Source of the DNA: Siphonodentalium dalli
Lineage: Eukaryota > Mollusca > Scaphopoda > Gadilida > Siphonodentaliidae
NCBI GenBank assembly: GCA_032622095.1
Contig: CP136062.1
Coordinates: forward strand, 158,340,875 to 158,404,874
DNA: 64,000 nt
Direction: 5' to 3'
In this document: piece after piece, positions 48,783 to 63,911 of the stretch
Position numbering within the stretch: position 1 is the stretch's first letter
Layout: every line of letters begins with the position of its first letter
Position numbers and translations under genes: made by a program
The notes under the pieces: model-generated
Told to the model about the DNA's origin: nothing
The model's input: the letters and a program-made list of their open reading frames with translations, nothing else
Database searches by the model: none

Positions 48783-51043
48783 GTAATATATTACAATACG
48801 AATTAATCTTTAAACATATTATGAGAAAGAATCGGGCAACAACGATAATTACACATATGTGTTCATTACGGTTCCGTTGTCGTTTGATACCTAAAGTTAT
48901 TATCCGTTTTCTTATACTCGGTCTGGTTGCGTCGGTTACGAGAGCTTCCAAATGTTATTGGTATTACTTCTGTTCACAATTGAGACATAATCGTGGCATG
49001 AAAGTTCAATGCGGCAAATCATGAATTATTGAGTTAAGTTTAACGTCAAGTTCAACCATCATTCCCAAATTACTAACAAATGTTTTGACAAAGTTGGGTG
49101 GATTAGACACCTTCCAAACACATCATATTCCCATGTCCCTCGACCAGCGTACTGTGAATGTAGTTTAGTGCCAGTAAGTCTTTTGAATTCCAGCTGTGGT
49201 AATTGAGATATGTGTGCTGTGAAATATTTGTCGCATCATAGAGATACCTAGTCGATTTCATCACCTCCAAATTAACATTTTTCGGGTTCTGTTGAGAAAA
49301 GTTTCATTTGAGTCGAGGAACCCAGCATTCAAAGCTCAGTGCTATTAGATATCGATCGTTGACATCTATGTAGTTTATTCATCTCAAATTCCACTGGAAT
49401 TCCCCAGCAAGTGTCAAAATAAATGTAAATAAAACATATGCATGTGGGATATTGTACTTGTTTTATGATATGCCTAAAAATGATCACTGGATCAGGAATA
49501 ATTAAACAAATGTACCCGATTACCAGCCATCAAAATGTAGTGTCGCTTTTGTTTCTGGTAGACATTTTCGTCGGCTTTTTTCCGAGAATCATTTCCTATC
49601 ACCACTAAATGAAAATCACATATCCGTTTATATTTCCGTTGGAATTTTTTACCAAGCTAATACAACTTTGAGGTTTATATAATAAATACATTTCATTAAT
49701 CGGATACGTAATAGCTCTTAGCTTTGAAGGGCGAGTCCTTCGACAATAACAAGAAATATTTGTTCACCCCTAATGAGAAGGAAAAGTAATATAAGTGTAC
49801 TAAATCAGACAAAGCACCTTTAACCATGACCCATGAGCAAGTTTCACATTTTTAACCATATTAACAAATCTAGCATAGTTACCTTCCCACAAATTATTCT
49901 AGACATTGATTCATGTCAATGTCTCCAGATTACAGAATCAAAGAAATATGTTAGTTAAATCTCGCGATGACAATGTTGATTCCTTCGATTTTTTCTTACT
50001 TCTGCTCAAAATTGAGACATAATCGTGGCATGAAATTTCAATACGGAAAATCATGAATTATTGAGTTAAGGTTGGTGTCAAGTTCAACCAGCATTCCCAG
50101 ATTACTAACAAAATTAATGTTGTGCCAAAGTTGGGTGGGTTAGACTCTTTCCAAACACATCTATCCCCATGTCCCTCGACCAGCGTACTGTGCATGTAGT
50201 TTAGTGTGTTTTGAATTCCAGCTGTGATAACTGAGATCTGTATGCTGTGAAATATTTGTCGCTTCATCGTCATTTTAGAGATACTTAGTCCGATATTATC
50301 ACCTCCAATTTAATATGTTTCGGGTTCTGTTGTGAAAACACTGAAAAGTATGATATGTGTGGAGGAACCCAACATTCAAAGCTCAGAGTTATTATATATC
50401 GATTATTGACATCTATGTAGTTTATTCACCTCAAACTCCACTGGAATTCCCCAGCAATTATCAAAATATATGTAAATGATACATATTCACGTGGGATCTT
50501 GTACTTGTTTTATAATGTGCCTAAAAATTATCACTGGATCAGGAATAATTGAACAAATGTACCCGATTGCCAGCCATCAAAAGGTAGTGTCGCTTTTGTT
50601 TCTGGTAGACATTTTCGTCGGCTTTTTTCCGACAATCATTTCCGATCACCACTAAATGAAACATCACATATCCGTATATATTTCCGTTGGAATTTTTACC
50701 AAGCTAATAACAAGTTGAGGTGTATATAATAAATACATTTCATTAAACGGACACCTAATAGCTCTTAGCTTTGAAGGGTTAGTCCTTCGACAATAACAAG
50801 AAATATTTGTTCACCCCTAATGAGAAGGAATACTAATATAAGGGTACTAAATCTTGCAACGCACCTTTAACCATGACCCATGAGCAAGTTTCACATTATT
50901 AACCATATTAACATATCTAACATAGTTACCTTCCCACAAATTATTCTAGACATTGATTCATGTCAATGTTTCCCCTATTCCAGAATCAACGAAATATGTT
51001 AGTTAAATCTCCCGATGACCATGTTAATTGCTTCGATTTTCAG

Positions 51044-51214
51044 TGAATGGTAAGTGGACCCCCTGGGCACGGTGGAGTCGATGTAACAAAAAATGTGGAC
51101 GTGGAAGAAGGATCAGGAAAAGACGGTGTACGAACCCCGCCCCACGCTACGGTGGCAGAAGATGTCCAGGCAAAGCGCTGGTGTCAGGGGTGTGTAACTC
51201 CAAACCATGTCCAG
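51044..51214 (+). CDS. TSR exon 4', type B
   Basis: Identical to the 13,481 exon. The distinctive CATATACCCATG variant downstream of copy 1's exon 4 is kept here as CCTATACCCATG, which confirms one-to-one correspondence of units between arrays. Confidence 0.9.
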
Positions 51215-53493
51215 GTAATATATTACAATACGAATTAATCTTTAAACATATTATGAGAAAGAATCGGGCAACAACGATAATTACACATATGTGTTCATTA
51301 CGGTTCCGTTGTCGTTTGATACCTAAAGTTATTATCCGTTTTCTTATACTCGGTCTGGTTGCGTTGGTTACGAGAGCTTCCAAATGTTATTGGTATTACT
51401 TCTGTTCACAATTGAGACATAATCGTGGCATGAAAGTTCAATGCGGCAAATCATGAATTATTGAGTTAAGTTTAACGTCAAGTTCAACCAGCATTCCCAA
51501 ATTACTAACAAATGTTTTGACAAAGTTGGGTGGATTAGACACCTTCCAAACACATCCTATACCCATGTCCCTCGACCAGCGTACTGTCAATGTAGTTTAG
51601 TGCCAGTAAGTCTTTTGAATTCCAGCTGTGATAATTGAGATCTGTGTGCTGTGAAATATTTGTCGCATCATCGTCATTTTAGAGATATGTAGTCGATTTC
51701 ATCACCTCCAAATTAATATGTTTCGGGTTCTGTTGAGAAACGTTTCATTTGAGTCGAGGAACTCAACATTCAAAGCTCAGTGCTAATAGATATCGATTAT
51801 TGACATATATGTAGTTTATTCACCTCCAATTCCACTGGAATTCCCCAGCACGTGTCATAATAAATGTAAATAAACATCTTTCACGTGTGATCGGCATGAT
51901 ATTGTTCTTGGCTTATGTTGTGCCTCAAATTATCACTGGATCAGGAATAAGCAACAAAATGTACCTGATTGCCAGCTATCAAAAGATAGTTTCGCTTTTG
52001 TTTCTGGTAGACATTTTCGTCGGCTTTTTTCCGAGAATCATTTCCTATCACCACTAAATGAAAATCACATATCCGTATATATTTCCGTTGGAATTTTTAC
52101 CAAGCTAATAAAACTTTGAGGTTTATATAATAAATACATTTCATTAATCGGATACGTAATAGCTCTTAGCTTTGAAGGGCGAGTCTTTCGACAATAACAA
52201 GAAATATTTGTTCACCCCTAATGAGAAGGAAAAGTAATATAAGTGTACTAAATCAGACAAAGCACCTTTAACCATGAGCAAGTTTCACATTTTTAACCAT
52301 ATTAACAAATCTAGAATAGTTACCTTCCCACAAATTATTCTAGACATTGATTCATGTCAATGTCTCCAGATTACAGAATCAAAGAAAGTAGTTAGTTAAA
52401 TCTCGCGACGATAATGCTGATTCCTTCGATTTTTTCTTACTTCTGTTCAAAATTGAGACATAATCGTGGCATGAAAGTTCAATACGGAAAATCATGAAAT
52501 ATTGAGTTAAGGTTGGCGTCAAGTTCAACCAGCATTCCCAGATTACTAACAAAATTAATGTTGTGCCAAAGTTGGGTGGGTTAGACTATGTCCAAACACA
52601 TCATATCCCCATGTCCCTCGACCAGCGTACTCTGCATGTAGTTTAATGCCAGTATGTGTTTTGAATTCCAGCTGTGATAACTGAGATCTGTATGCTGTGA
52701 AATATTTGTCGCTTCATCGTCATTTTAGAGATACTTAGTCCGATATTATCACCTCCAATTTAATATGTTTCGGGTTCTGTTGTGAAAACACTGAAAAGTC
52801 TCATATGAGTGGAGGAACCCAACATTCAAAGCTCAGAGTTATTATAAATCGATTATTGACATCTATGTAGTTTATTCACCTCAAATTCCACTGGAATTCC
52901 CCAGCAATTATCAAAATATATGTAAATAATACATATTCACTTGGGATCTTGTACTTGTTTTATAATGTGCCTAAAAATTATCACTGGATCAGGAATAATT
53001 GAACAAATGTACCCGATTGCCAGCCATCAAAAGGTAGTGTCGCTTTCGTTTCTGGTAGACATTTTCGTCGGCTTTTTTCCAACAATCATTTCCGATCACC
53101 ACTAAATGAAACATCACATATCCGTATATATTTCCGTTGGAATTTTTACCAAGCTAATAAATATTTGAGGTGTATATAATAAATACATTTCATTAAACGG
53201 ATACCTAATAGCTCTTAGCTTTGAAGGGTGAGTCCTTCGACAATAACAAGAAATATTTGTTCACCCCTAATGAGAAGGAATAGTAATATAAGGGTACTAA
53301 ATCTTGCAACGCACCTTTAACCATGACCCATGAGCAAGTTTCACATTATTAACCATATTAACAAATCTAACATAGTTACCTTCCCACAAATTATTCTAGA
53401 CATTGATTCATGTCAATGTTTCCCCTATTCCAGAATCAACGAAATATGTTAGTTAAATCTCCCGATGACCATGTTAATTGCTTCGATTTTCAG

Positions 53494-53664
53494 TGAATGG
53501 TAAGTGGACCCCCTGGGCACGGTGGAGTCGATGTAACAAAAAATGTGGACGTGGAAGAAGGATCAGGAAAAGACGGTGTACGAACCCCGCCCCACGCTAC
53601 GGTGGCAGAAGATGTCCAGGCAAAGCGTTGGTGTCATGGGTGTGTAACTCCAAACCATGTCCAG
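53494..53664 (+). CDS. TSR exon 5', type A, Gly to Trp variant
   Basis: A G-to-T change at 53,637 turns GGG into TGG, giving VSWVC instead of VSGVC just before the fifth cysteine. A bulky residue at a position glycine in all thirteen other array exons may affect folding. Splice sites and frame are intact. Confidence 0.9.
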
Positions 53665-55926
53665 GTAATATATTACAATACGAATTAATCTTTAAACATA
53701 TTATGAGAAAGAATCGGGCAACAACGATAATTACACATATGTGTTCATTACGGTTCCGTTGTCGTTTGATACCTAAAGTTATTATCCGTTTTCTTATACT
53801 CGGTCTGGTTGCGTCGGTTACGAGAGCTTCCAAATGTTATTGGTATTACTTCTGTTCACAATTGAGACATAATCGTGGCATGAAAGTTCAATGCGGCAAA
53901 TCATGAATTATTGAGTTAAGTTTAACGTCAAGTTCAACCAGCATTCCCAAATTACTAACAAATGTTTTGACAAAGTTGGGTGGATTAGACACCTTCCAAA
54001 CACATCATATTCCCATGTCCCTCGACCAGCGTACTGTGAATGTAGTTTAGGGCCAGTAAGTCTTTTGAATTCCAGCTGTGGTAATTGAGATATGTGTGCT
54101 GTGAAATATTTGTCGCATCATAGAGATACCTAGTCGATTTCATCACCTCCAAATTAACATGTTTCGGGTTCTGTTGAGAAAAGTTTCATTTGAGTCGAGG
54201 AACCCAGCATTCAAAGCTCAGTGCTATTAGATATCGATCATTGACATCTATGTAGTTTATTCATCTCAAATTCCACTGGAATTCCCCAGCAAGTGTCAAA
54301 ATAAATGTAAATAAAACATATGCATGTGGGATATTGTACTTGTTTTATGATATGCCTAAAAATGATCACTGGATCAGGAATAATTAAACAAATGTACCCG
54401 ATTACCAGCCATCAAAATGTAGTGTCGCTTTTGTTTCTGGTAGACATTTTCGTCGGCTTTTTTCCGAGAATCATTTCCTATCACCACTAAATGAAAATCA
54501 CATATCCGTATATATTTCCGTTGGAATTTTTTACCAAGCTAATACAACTTTGAGGTTTATATAATAAATACATTTCATTAATCGGATACGTAATAGCTCT
54601 TAGCTTTGAAGGGCGAGTCCTTCGACAATAACAAGAAATATTTGTTCACCCCTAATGAGAAGGAAAAGTAATATAAGTGTACTAAATCAGACAAAGCACC
54701 TTTAACCATGACCCATGAGCAAGTTTCACATTTTTAACCATATTAACAAATCTAGCATAGTTACCTTCCCACAAATTATTCTAGACATTGATTCATGTCA
54801 ATGTCTCCAGATTACAGAATCAAAGAAATAAGTTAGTTAAATCTCGCGATGACAATGTTGATTCCTTCGATTTTTTCTTACTTCTGTTCAAAATTGAGAC
54901 ATAATCGTGGCATGAAAGTTCAATACGGAAAATCATGAATTATTGAGTTAAGGTTGGTGTCAAGTTCAACCAGCATTCCCAGATTACTAACAAAATTAAT
55001 GTTGTGCCAAAGTTGGGTGGGTTAGACTCTTTCCAAACACATCATATCCCCATGTCCCTCGACCAGCGTACTGTGCATGTAGTTTAGTGTGTTTTGAATT
55101 CCAGCTGTGATAACTGAGATCTGTATGCTGTGAAATATTTGTCGCTTCATCGTCATTTTAGAGATACTTAGTCCGATATTATCACCTCCAATTTAATATG
55201 TTTCGGGTTCTGTTGTGAAAACACTGAAAAGTCTCATATGAGTGGAGGAACCCAACATTCAAAGCTCAGAGTTATTATAAATCGATTATTGACATCTATG
55301 TAGTTTATTCACCTCAAATTCCACTGGAATTCCCCAGCATTTATCAAAATATATGTAAATAATACATATTCACTTGGGATCTTGTACTTGTTTTATAATG
55401 TGCCTAAAAATTATCACTGGATCAGGAATAATTGAACAAATGTACCCGATTGCCAGCCATCAAAAGGTAGTGTCGCTTTTGTTTCTGGTAGACATTTTCG
55501 TCGGCTTTTTTCCAACAATCATTTCCGATCACCACTAAATGAAACATCACATATCCGTATATATTTCCGTTGGAATTTTTACCAAGCTAATAACAATTTG
55601 AGGTGTATATAATAAATACATTTCATTAAACGGACACCTAATAGCTCTTAGCTTTGAAGGGTGAGTCCTTCGACAATAACAAGAAATATTTGTTCACCCC
55701 TAATGAGAAGGAATACTAATATAAGGGTACTAAATCTTGCAACGCACCTTTAACCATGACCCATGAGCAAGTTTCACATTATTAACCATATTAACATATC
55801 TAACATAGTTACCTTCCCACAAATTATTCTAGACATTGATTCAGGTCAATGTTTCCCCTATTCCAGAATCAACGAAATATGTTAGTTAAATCTCCCGATG
55901 ACCATGTTAATTGCTTCGATTTTCAG

Positions 55927-56097
55927 TGAATGGTAAGTGGACCCCCTGGGCACGGTGGAGTCGATGTAACAAAAAATGTGGACGTGGAAGAAGGATCAGG
56001 AAAAGACGGTGTACGAACCCCGCCCCACGCTACGGTGGCAGAAGATGTCCAGGCAAAGCGCTGGTGTCAGGGGTGTGTAACTCCAAACCATGTCCAG
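55927..56097 (+). CDS. TSR exon 6', type B
   Basis: It carries Thr30 (ACG) where its counterpart at 18,364 has Met, so this is probably the ancestral state. It shares the counterpart's mosaic downstream GTTGCGTCGG and the upstream CATTGATTCAGGTCAATG variant. Confidence 0.9.
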
Positions 56098-58376
56098 GTA
56101 ATATATTACAATACGAATTAATCTTTAAACATATTATGAGAAAGAATCGGGCAACAACGATAATTACACATATGTGTTCATTACGGTTCCGTTGTCGTTT
56201 GATACCTAAAGTTATTATCCGTTTTCTTATACTCGGTCTGGTTGCGTCGGTTACGAGAGCTTCCAAATGTTATTGGTATTACTTCTGTTCACAATTGAGA
56301 CATAATCGTGGCATGAAAGTTCAATGCGGCAAATCATGAATTATTGAGTTAAGTTTAACGTCAAGTTCAACCAGCATTCCCAAATTACTAACAAATGTTT
56401 TGACAAAGTTGGGTGGATTAGACACCTTCCAAACACATCATATTCCCATGTCCCTCGACCAGCGTACTGTGAATGTAGTTTAGTGCCAGTAAGTCTTTTG
56501 AATTCCAGCTGTGATAATTGAGATCTGTGTGCTGTGAAATATTTGTCGCATCATCGTCATTTTAGAGATATGTAGTCGATTTCATCACCTCCAAATTAAT
56601 GTGTTTCGGGTTCTGTTGAGAAACGTTTCATTTGAGTCGAGGAACCCAACATTCAAAGCTCAGTGCTAATATATATCGATTATTGACATATATGTAGTTT
56701 ATTCACCTCCATTTCCACTGGAATTCCCCAGCACGTTTCATAATAAATGTAAATAAACATCTTTCACGTGTGATCGGCATGATATTGTTCTTGGCTTATG
56801 TTGTGCCTCAAATTATCACTGGATCAGGAATAAGCAACAAAATGTACCTGATTGCCAGCTATCAAAAGATAGTTTCGCTTTTGTTTCTGGTAGACATTTT
56901 CGTCGGCTTTTTTCCGAGAATCATTTCCTATCACCACTAAATGAAAATCAAATATCCGTTTATATTTCCGTTGGAATTTTTACCAAGCTAATAAAACTTT
57001 GAGGTTTATATAATAAATACATTTCATTAATCGGATACGTAATAGCTCTTAGCTTTGAAGGGCGAGTCTTTCGACAATAACAAGAAATATTTGTTCACCC
57101 CTAATGAGAAGGAAAAGTAATATAAGTGTACTAAATCAGACAAAGCACCTTTAACCATGAGCAAGTTTCACATTTTTAACCATATTAACAAATCTAGCAT
57201 AGTTACCTTCCCACAAATTATTCTAGACATTGATTCATGTCAATGTCTCCAGATTACAGAATCAAAGAAAGTAGTTAGTTAAATCTCGCGATGATAATGC
57301 TGATTCCTTCGATTTTTTCTTACTTCTGTTCAAAATTGAGACATAATCGTGGCATGAAAGTTCAATACGGAAAATCATGAAATATTGAGTTAAGGTTGGC
57401 GTCAAGTTCAACCAGCATTCCCAGATTACTAACAAAATTAATGTTGTGCCAAAGTTGGGTGGGTTAGTCTCTGTCCAAACACATCATATCCCCATGTCCC
57501 TCGACCAGCGTACTCTGCATGTAGTTTAATGCCAGTATGTGTTTTGAATTCCAGCTGTGATAACTGAGATCTGTATGCTGTGAAATATTTGTCGCTTCAT
57601 CGTCATTTTAGAGATACTTAGTCCGATATTATCACCTCCAATTTAATATGTTTCGGGTTCTGTTGTGAAAACACTGAAAAGTCTCATATGAGTGGAGGAA
57701 CCCAACATTCAAAGCTCAGAGTTATTATAAATCGATTATTGACATCTATGTAGTTTATTCACCTCAAATTCCACTGGAATTCCCCAGCATTTATCAAAAT
57801 ATATGTAAATAATACATATTCACTTGGGATCTTGTACTTGTTTTATAATGTGCCTAAAAATTATCACTGGATCAGGAATAATTGAACAAATGTACCCGAT
57901 TGCCAGCCATCAAAAGGTAGTGTCGCTTTTGTTTCTGGTAGACATTTTCGTCGGCTTTTTTCCAACAATCATATCCGATCACCACTAAATGAAACATCAC
58001 ATATCCGTATATATTTCCGTTGGAATTTTTACCAAGCTAATAAATATTTGAGGTGTATATAATAAATACATTTCATTAAACGGATACCTAATAGCTCTTA
58101 GCTTTGAAGGGTGAGTCCTTCGACAATAACAAGAAATATTTGTTCACCCCTAATGAGAAGGAATACTAATATAAGGGTACTAAATCTTGCAACGCACCTT
58201 TAACCATGACCCATGAGCAAGTTTCACATTATTAACCATATTAACATATCTAACATAGTTACCTTCCCACAAATTATTCTAGACATTGATTCAGGTCAAT
58301 GTTTCCCCTATTCCAGAATCAACGAAATATGTTAGTTAAATCTCCCGATGACCATGTTAATTGCTTCGATTTTCAG

Positions 58377-58547
58377 TGAATGGTAAGTGGACCCCCTGGG
58401 CACGGTGGAGTCGATGTAACAAAAAATGTGGACGTGGAAGAAGGATCAGGAAAAGACGGTGTACGAACCCCGCCCCACGCTACGGTGGCAGAAGATGTCC
58501 AGGCAAAGCGTTGGTGTCAGGGGTGTGTAACTCCAAACCATGTGCAG
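58377..58547 (+). CDS. TSR exon 7', ends KPCAG
   Basis: Identical to the 20,814 exon, including the Ala codon and the GCAG|GTAATATATCAC donor region. It marks the end of the second array. Confidence 0.9.
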
Positions 58548-58833
58548 GTAATATATCACATTGGCAAACATTATTATTATATGCAATTTGATGAAGAAGC
58601 CTAAAATTGGGCTCGGTTTTATTACACCGTGGTCCAGATCTGTAGATTAAAAGAGGTCATTTGTGGCATTGTCCCATTTCATGTCCATGTCATAAAACAT
58701 GGTAATCGTTATCGGCTTTTTTTCGATCATTGCAAGTCATGGACATTTTTTTCCTATGGCTTTGCCAGAAACATGACTATATGAGCGTATATGAGCGTAT
58801 ATGACCAAGGACACGGTCGCATGCGAAATTGGA

Positions 58834-59211
58834 CCCGATTTGACCTTGAATTGACCATTTTTAAGGTCACGGTCAGGTCGGGGTCATAATTTGGCCCGTC
58901 CAAAACACTCCCCGGACAAAAGTTAACTTGGGTATCAAATTTCGTAGAAATCCGCCAGTTTTACCCGATTTGACCTTGAATTGACCATTTTGAAGGTCAA
59001 TGTCAGGTCTTGGTCACGATCTGACCCGTCCGGACAAAAGTACGCCTAGGTATCAAATTTCAATGAAATCCGCCAGTTGTATCCGATTTAACCTTGAATT
59101 GACCATTTTGAAGGTCAAGGTCAGGTAGGGTCACGATTTGACTCGTCCAAAACACTCACCGGTTAAAAGTATCCCTAGGTATAAAATTTTGTCGAAATCC
59201 TCCAGTTTTAT
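58834..59211. repeat. GACCTTGAATTGACC tandem repeat, second copy
   Basis: Three units as at 21,271-21,648, with no visible rearrangement. Confidence 0.85.
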
Positions 59212-60033
59212 ATTGTAGATTTTAAATACTAAGCTACATCTTGAACTAACAAGGACGTGTAAAGGTAGCGCTTGAAAAACAGCATGTATTATGTGATTGG
59301 TCTGCCCATCCTCTGTCTGGCGACCATCTGTCCGTTCGTTAGCAATTTTGGTTTCCGGATGATGACTTTAGTTTCGTTTATTTTATCGGAACTAAATTTG
59401 GTGTGTGAGTTTTCTAAACCAAATTTCAGACCAGGTTCGAATTTAGGTTCGTTTGGTTGTTCTTTGCTGACTTATGGCTCTTTTCGACTTAGAATTTTCA
59501 ATATATAAGTTACCGAATGATACTTTTAGCTTGGTTTATGTTACACGAACCAAATTTTAAGTTTTCCAGACCAAAATACACTGTCAAGTTCAAACATTGG
59601 TTTGATCCGAATATGTATACTATGGCTGTTCGTAAATGTACAACAAATCCTATTACCATACCTTGTTTTTATATGTCCATTTGACTTAGAAAATTCAGCG
59701 TCCGCCTATAGTAACATTTTCAATACTACACTTTAGTGTCACTGCCATTTTTTGTTTTTGTACAGTTCATAAAAGACACCGGGCGTATTTTTCCACGCTC
59801 TTGTTTTAGTTTCATAGGGATTCGGGATTCCACAACATTGCCACTAAAATTCCCGAACAGAATTCCGAACACTAAATTTTCTTTAAAACTCTTTAAAACT
59901 TACCACACAATGACAGCCACTTTTTCGTTCAAATGCCGGCCAATTTGCGATCAAACCCCGTCCAATTGAATCCTTCCCGATTCCGGCATATTTAATATAG
60001 TTACATTCTCATAGTAAAAGCTCCCGATGAAAA

Positions 60034-60059
60034 AATGTGTAAATCGTAACCATGTCCAG
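60034..60059 (+). pseudogene. Relic TSR exon end, donor lost, second copy
   Basis: Same sequence as 22,471-22,496, with CCAG followed by ATATTA. Donor loss predates the duplication. Confidence 0.5.
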
Positions 60060-62369
60060 ATATTATTTTACACAAATAATATGTAGTCTGAATCAGGCTT
60101 TAGCCAGTGCTACTTGCTAAAGCAGCTTTTTGAAAATCTGAATATTCCAGAGAGATCTATATCTTCAAACCAATGGAATCAATTTGAGCAAATAGAACAC
60201 ATAACTGTTGAAAGCGTTGGTCTATTAGACACCTTTTTTCATGATGAAAGACGACATAAAATTATTACGAATAGCTATTTTAATCGAATTTTTTTCTCAT
60301 GGTCCGAAAACATTTTTGGAAAAGTGACGACCACGTGACTGTTGCTTGTCGCTCGCAGTGATTAAGTTGTACTTAATTATGCTGTGTCGTCATAGCTTAG
60401 CGCTTTGTTTTATTGTTTATGTGTTTTTTTTTTGCAAGATTATCCTGTTTCACGACGACAAATGATATGATTACCACTATTGTATAGAACTAACCCCACA
60501 TGGTGATACAAATTTCAGGACATAACCTCAGAGTCATCTCCCCCAATCAGGAGCTGAAAAACTATTTGTGAGTTTTGTTGAAAATTCTAAACAGTAATCC
60601 TAACAATGGATAGGGAAGAACGACAATGAATAGAAAGAACACAAATTCTGGTCCCCTAGTACCCTCTTCGTAATAATCATATGTTGTCGTTCATTACCCA
60701 AAAGGTTTATATTGTGTCGTACAGAATAGTGTTGGCGCAATTTGACAGACTGCTATGAAAATAATCCTTCCTGGTGTCAAAATAAAATCAATTTTCCTCA
60801 CCAAAATAAATATACACCAGTTAGTGCACTGCATGCCAATATCAGCTTCCACTTGTCTGTGTTCAACCAACTCAAGTAATGACTTGTCTCGTAATTTAGC
60901 CTCACAAATTATAACCCTTGACTTGCAACATTAACACTAGTTCCGGATATTGTTATTGGCGTCTCCCAAGGGCATACTTCGGAGTACGGCTTTGGCCATA
61001 CCAATATGGCAAAGGTGAATGATATCCTTCTAAATGCATTGATCAGGACCAGGCACCATCACTGCCCAATGCATTTCCGATAAGTTCAGCTCCAATGTTA
61101 GCAATCCTGCCATTCCTGATATGCCCAATTAACTTATTAAGAGTATTGGAACAACTAATTGATCATAATTTTTGAGCAGTACACGTAGTTATGATAAGTT
61201 GCTTCATATTGCGTGCATACATGTATGCACTTTCCAATATATAGCTGCATAGGCCTATTCCTCATTTATGTGCCATGGCTATGAACTGCCGGGAAAGTGC
61301 ATGGGCTAAATGTGTACGTGGTATTGATGTGCGGATGTTTGTAATTTTAGTTGTTAAGATGCATGTATCGCCAACCGTAGAAATGTCACTCACAAGTGCC
61401 AAATTCAGTCATTCCGGTATAGGCTATAGCATTTTTGCAACCAGCCTGCATGCCGCATTAATTGCAATGTACATGCAATTTGGTGGAGGATTTAGTTGAG
61501 CAAACTTCTTATTACTTCGGAAGTGATACCCGATTTCATGTTCTCCACATTCCATGTGCTGTCAGCCAATGCTAAGATGGTGGATGCACATGTACTTTTC
61601 AGATATTATCGTACACTGCTGAAGTTAGACAATATATTTCCGGGGAAAAGCCTGGTTAATAATCATGACATTTTAACTTTGAAGTAAATATTCCGAGTTC
61701 GAAACTTGCACATTGTCACAGTTTCACGACCGATATCAGAATACAGAGTGCGTGTTACATTGAACCTACACAATAAACCAACAGAGACCAGCAACTATGT
61801 CGACTGTTCTCTAAGTATTTGCACATGGATACATTTAGATAAAAGTTTGTTATTCACAGCTTATCTTTCTTCTGTGATGTGTGGCTCGATGGCAATGGTC
61901 AGTCGAGAGACTGGTGCTCAATTAAATTTAACTAGCATGCAGTTGGGCTGCGTTGTTGGAACATCGACATGTTATATAAATCAAATTTGGTAACTACATG
62001 TATACATAACATCACTGGAGCTTGATATACCCCACTCGTCTGATATATACACTAGTACTCCACATTCCCCTCACCAACTTCTGCAGTGACATACATCGGC
62101 GAATGTAATTATGTAATTGTCACTCACTCATGTATATAATCTACTTGAAATACCACCGATGTCAGGATCGAGCTTATTTACTCAATATTGCAGTAAATAT
62201 TACTGATTTACTTTTTTCTAACTACTTCTATATGCATGTATATATCAGTAAACCAAGTAAAACGCGTCATTTTGAATGCAATGTGAAACAATTTCCCCAC
62301 GGCAGCCCACCCCCGAACCCCCTCCTACAAGAGGAGACTATTGTGTTCTCACCACTCACTGGTTTTCAG

Positions 62370-62478
62370 CTCGGATAATGTTTCACAGCATATGTATATT
62401 GTGCCCCATATTATTCGGCCGTACGAATAATTGTATGCCCGCTATGCCCCTGTCTCCGACATGTAAAGCAATGTCCAG
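62370..62478 (+). pseudogene. Truncated decayed TSR exon, second copy
   Basis: As at 24,808-24,916, with one G-to-A change in the tail (CCGACATGTAAAG). Confidence 0.45.
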
Positions 62479-63301
62479 GTATAAATTACAAAGATAATAG
62501 TGATTCTTCATGCGCATTCTGAAAAAGGTGTTAGCTGTTTCTTTTTTCGAGAAATGAAAAATGTTGCGTAGAAGCTATGTATATCTAAAAACTAGTGCAT
62601 AAATTGGAATTTACCATTTGAAAAGCTATAACACGTAACGAGTTCAAGCATGTGTTTATTTTCTCAGACTTCTTCCGAAATAATTCTCCTTGGTTTTTTT
62701 TTTAGACAAAATCAATATTGCCTACCAAAATGAATATACACATGTAAGTGTAGTACATGATAATATCGGCTTCCACTTTTTTATGTTTGGCAAACACAAG
62801 ACAAATTTAATTTTGTATTTATAAATATTTTTATCAAACCCATGTCACCAAATTATAACTCACACGTGATCTCTCTTTAAATTTAAAACGTACAAATAGT
62901 TCAAAAATCGAAAAATATGGCCAGATTACAACGAATGTAGTTCAGTGGCATCGTGTTGTTTGTATTGGTTTATAATTGTGAGGAACTTAGATTTGCACAT
63001 GGATACATTCAGATAAAAGTTTGTTATTCAAACTTAATCTTTCTTCTGAAATGTGTGGCTCGATGGTAATGGTCAGTCGAGAGACTGGTGCTCAATTAAA
63101 TTTAACTAGCTTTCAGTTGAGCAGCTTGAGCTGTTCAATTCGCAGTAATTTTGTGATGGTTATAAATTGGTCACTTCAGCCTGAACTCACGTTATTTGTC
63201 ATTTACAAACGTTGGTGTGGGTATTAGTGATGCCGAATGTATGGCATGTGTTAGTTAAGTTTCCTGGAGGCAATATTTATTCCATTCCGAATGATGTTCA
63301 G

Positions 63302-63472
63302 TGAATGGTAAGTGGGCAAACTGGGCATCGTGAACTCCGTGCAACGCAAAATGTGGACGTGGAAGAAGGACCAGGAAAAGGCTATGTACTAATCCCGTCC
63401 CACGCTATGGCGACAGAACATGTCCAGGCAAACCGCTAACGTCTCAGGCGTGTAAATCGAAACCATGTCCAG
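63302..63472 (+). pseudogene. TSR exon with in-frame TGA, second copy
   Basis: The TGA is at 63,331-63,333, identical to the 25,750 exon across the domain. Both splice sites are kept. Confidence 0.8.
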
Positions 63473-63911
63473 GTATTATATTACAATGTTATTTTTTCCG
63501 GATAATTTGGTACATTTGTTGAAACAATATCCTTCCTGATTTTAAAGAGAAAATATCAGCTTTCACACCTTTCTCTTTTCATAATGATTCAACTCAAGTT
63601 AAATGCAATTTAGCCTTTAAAAATATTTTTCTCGTCAAAGAAAAGTCACCTAGTAGAATCTAACAAATAATTTCCCTTCGAGTTTCCGCATTTAACACTA
63701 GATGTCTAGTTTAGTATGAATCTAGGTCAGTGGTATAAGGTCACGAATGTCAAGCTGGGAAGAACTGAAAATGACAGCGACAACGTGCTCAACTCAACGC
63801 CAGCTGAACATGATTTCGGTCCTGACATAGTATAGTATAAGCAGGCTGTAGGCCTGTTCTACTAACATTCCACGAAAAAAATATCTGATTCAAATCACAA
63901 ACTATTTTCAG

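Larger units (their letters stand above)
42661..58547 (+). repeat. Second TSR array (same ABABABA order)
   Basis: Exon spacings 2,432/2,450/2,432/2,450/2,433/2,450 repeat those of the first array exactly. Array expansion therefore preceded the large duplication. The introns hold only the array repeat. Confidence 0.93.
59212..63301. other. Intron with relics, second copy of 21,649-25,749
   Basis: It contains the same repeated intron blocks and TSR relics as the first copy (relics listed separately). It differs by a shorter T run near 60,424, a lost AGAATT at about 62,533 and scattered single-base changes. No gene beyond the relics. Confidence 0.6.
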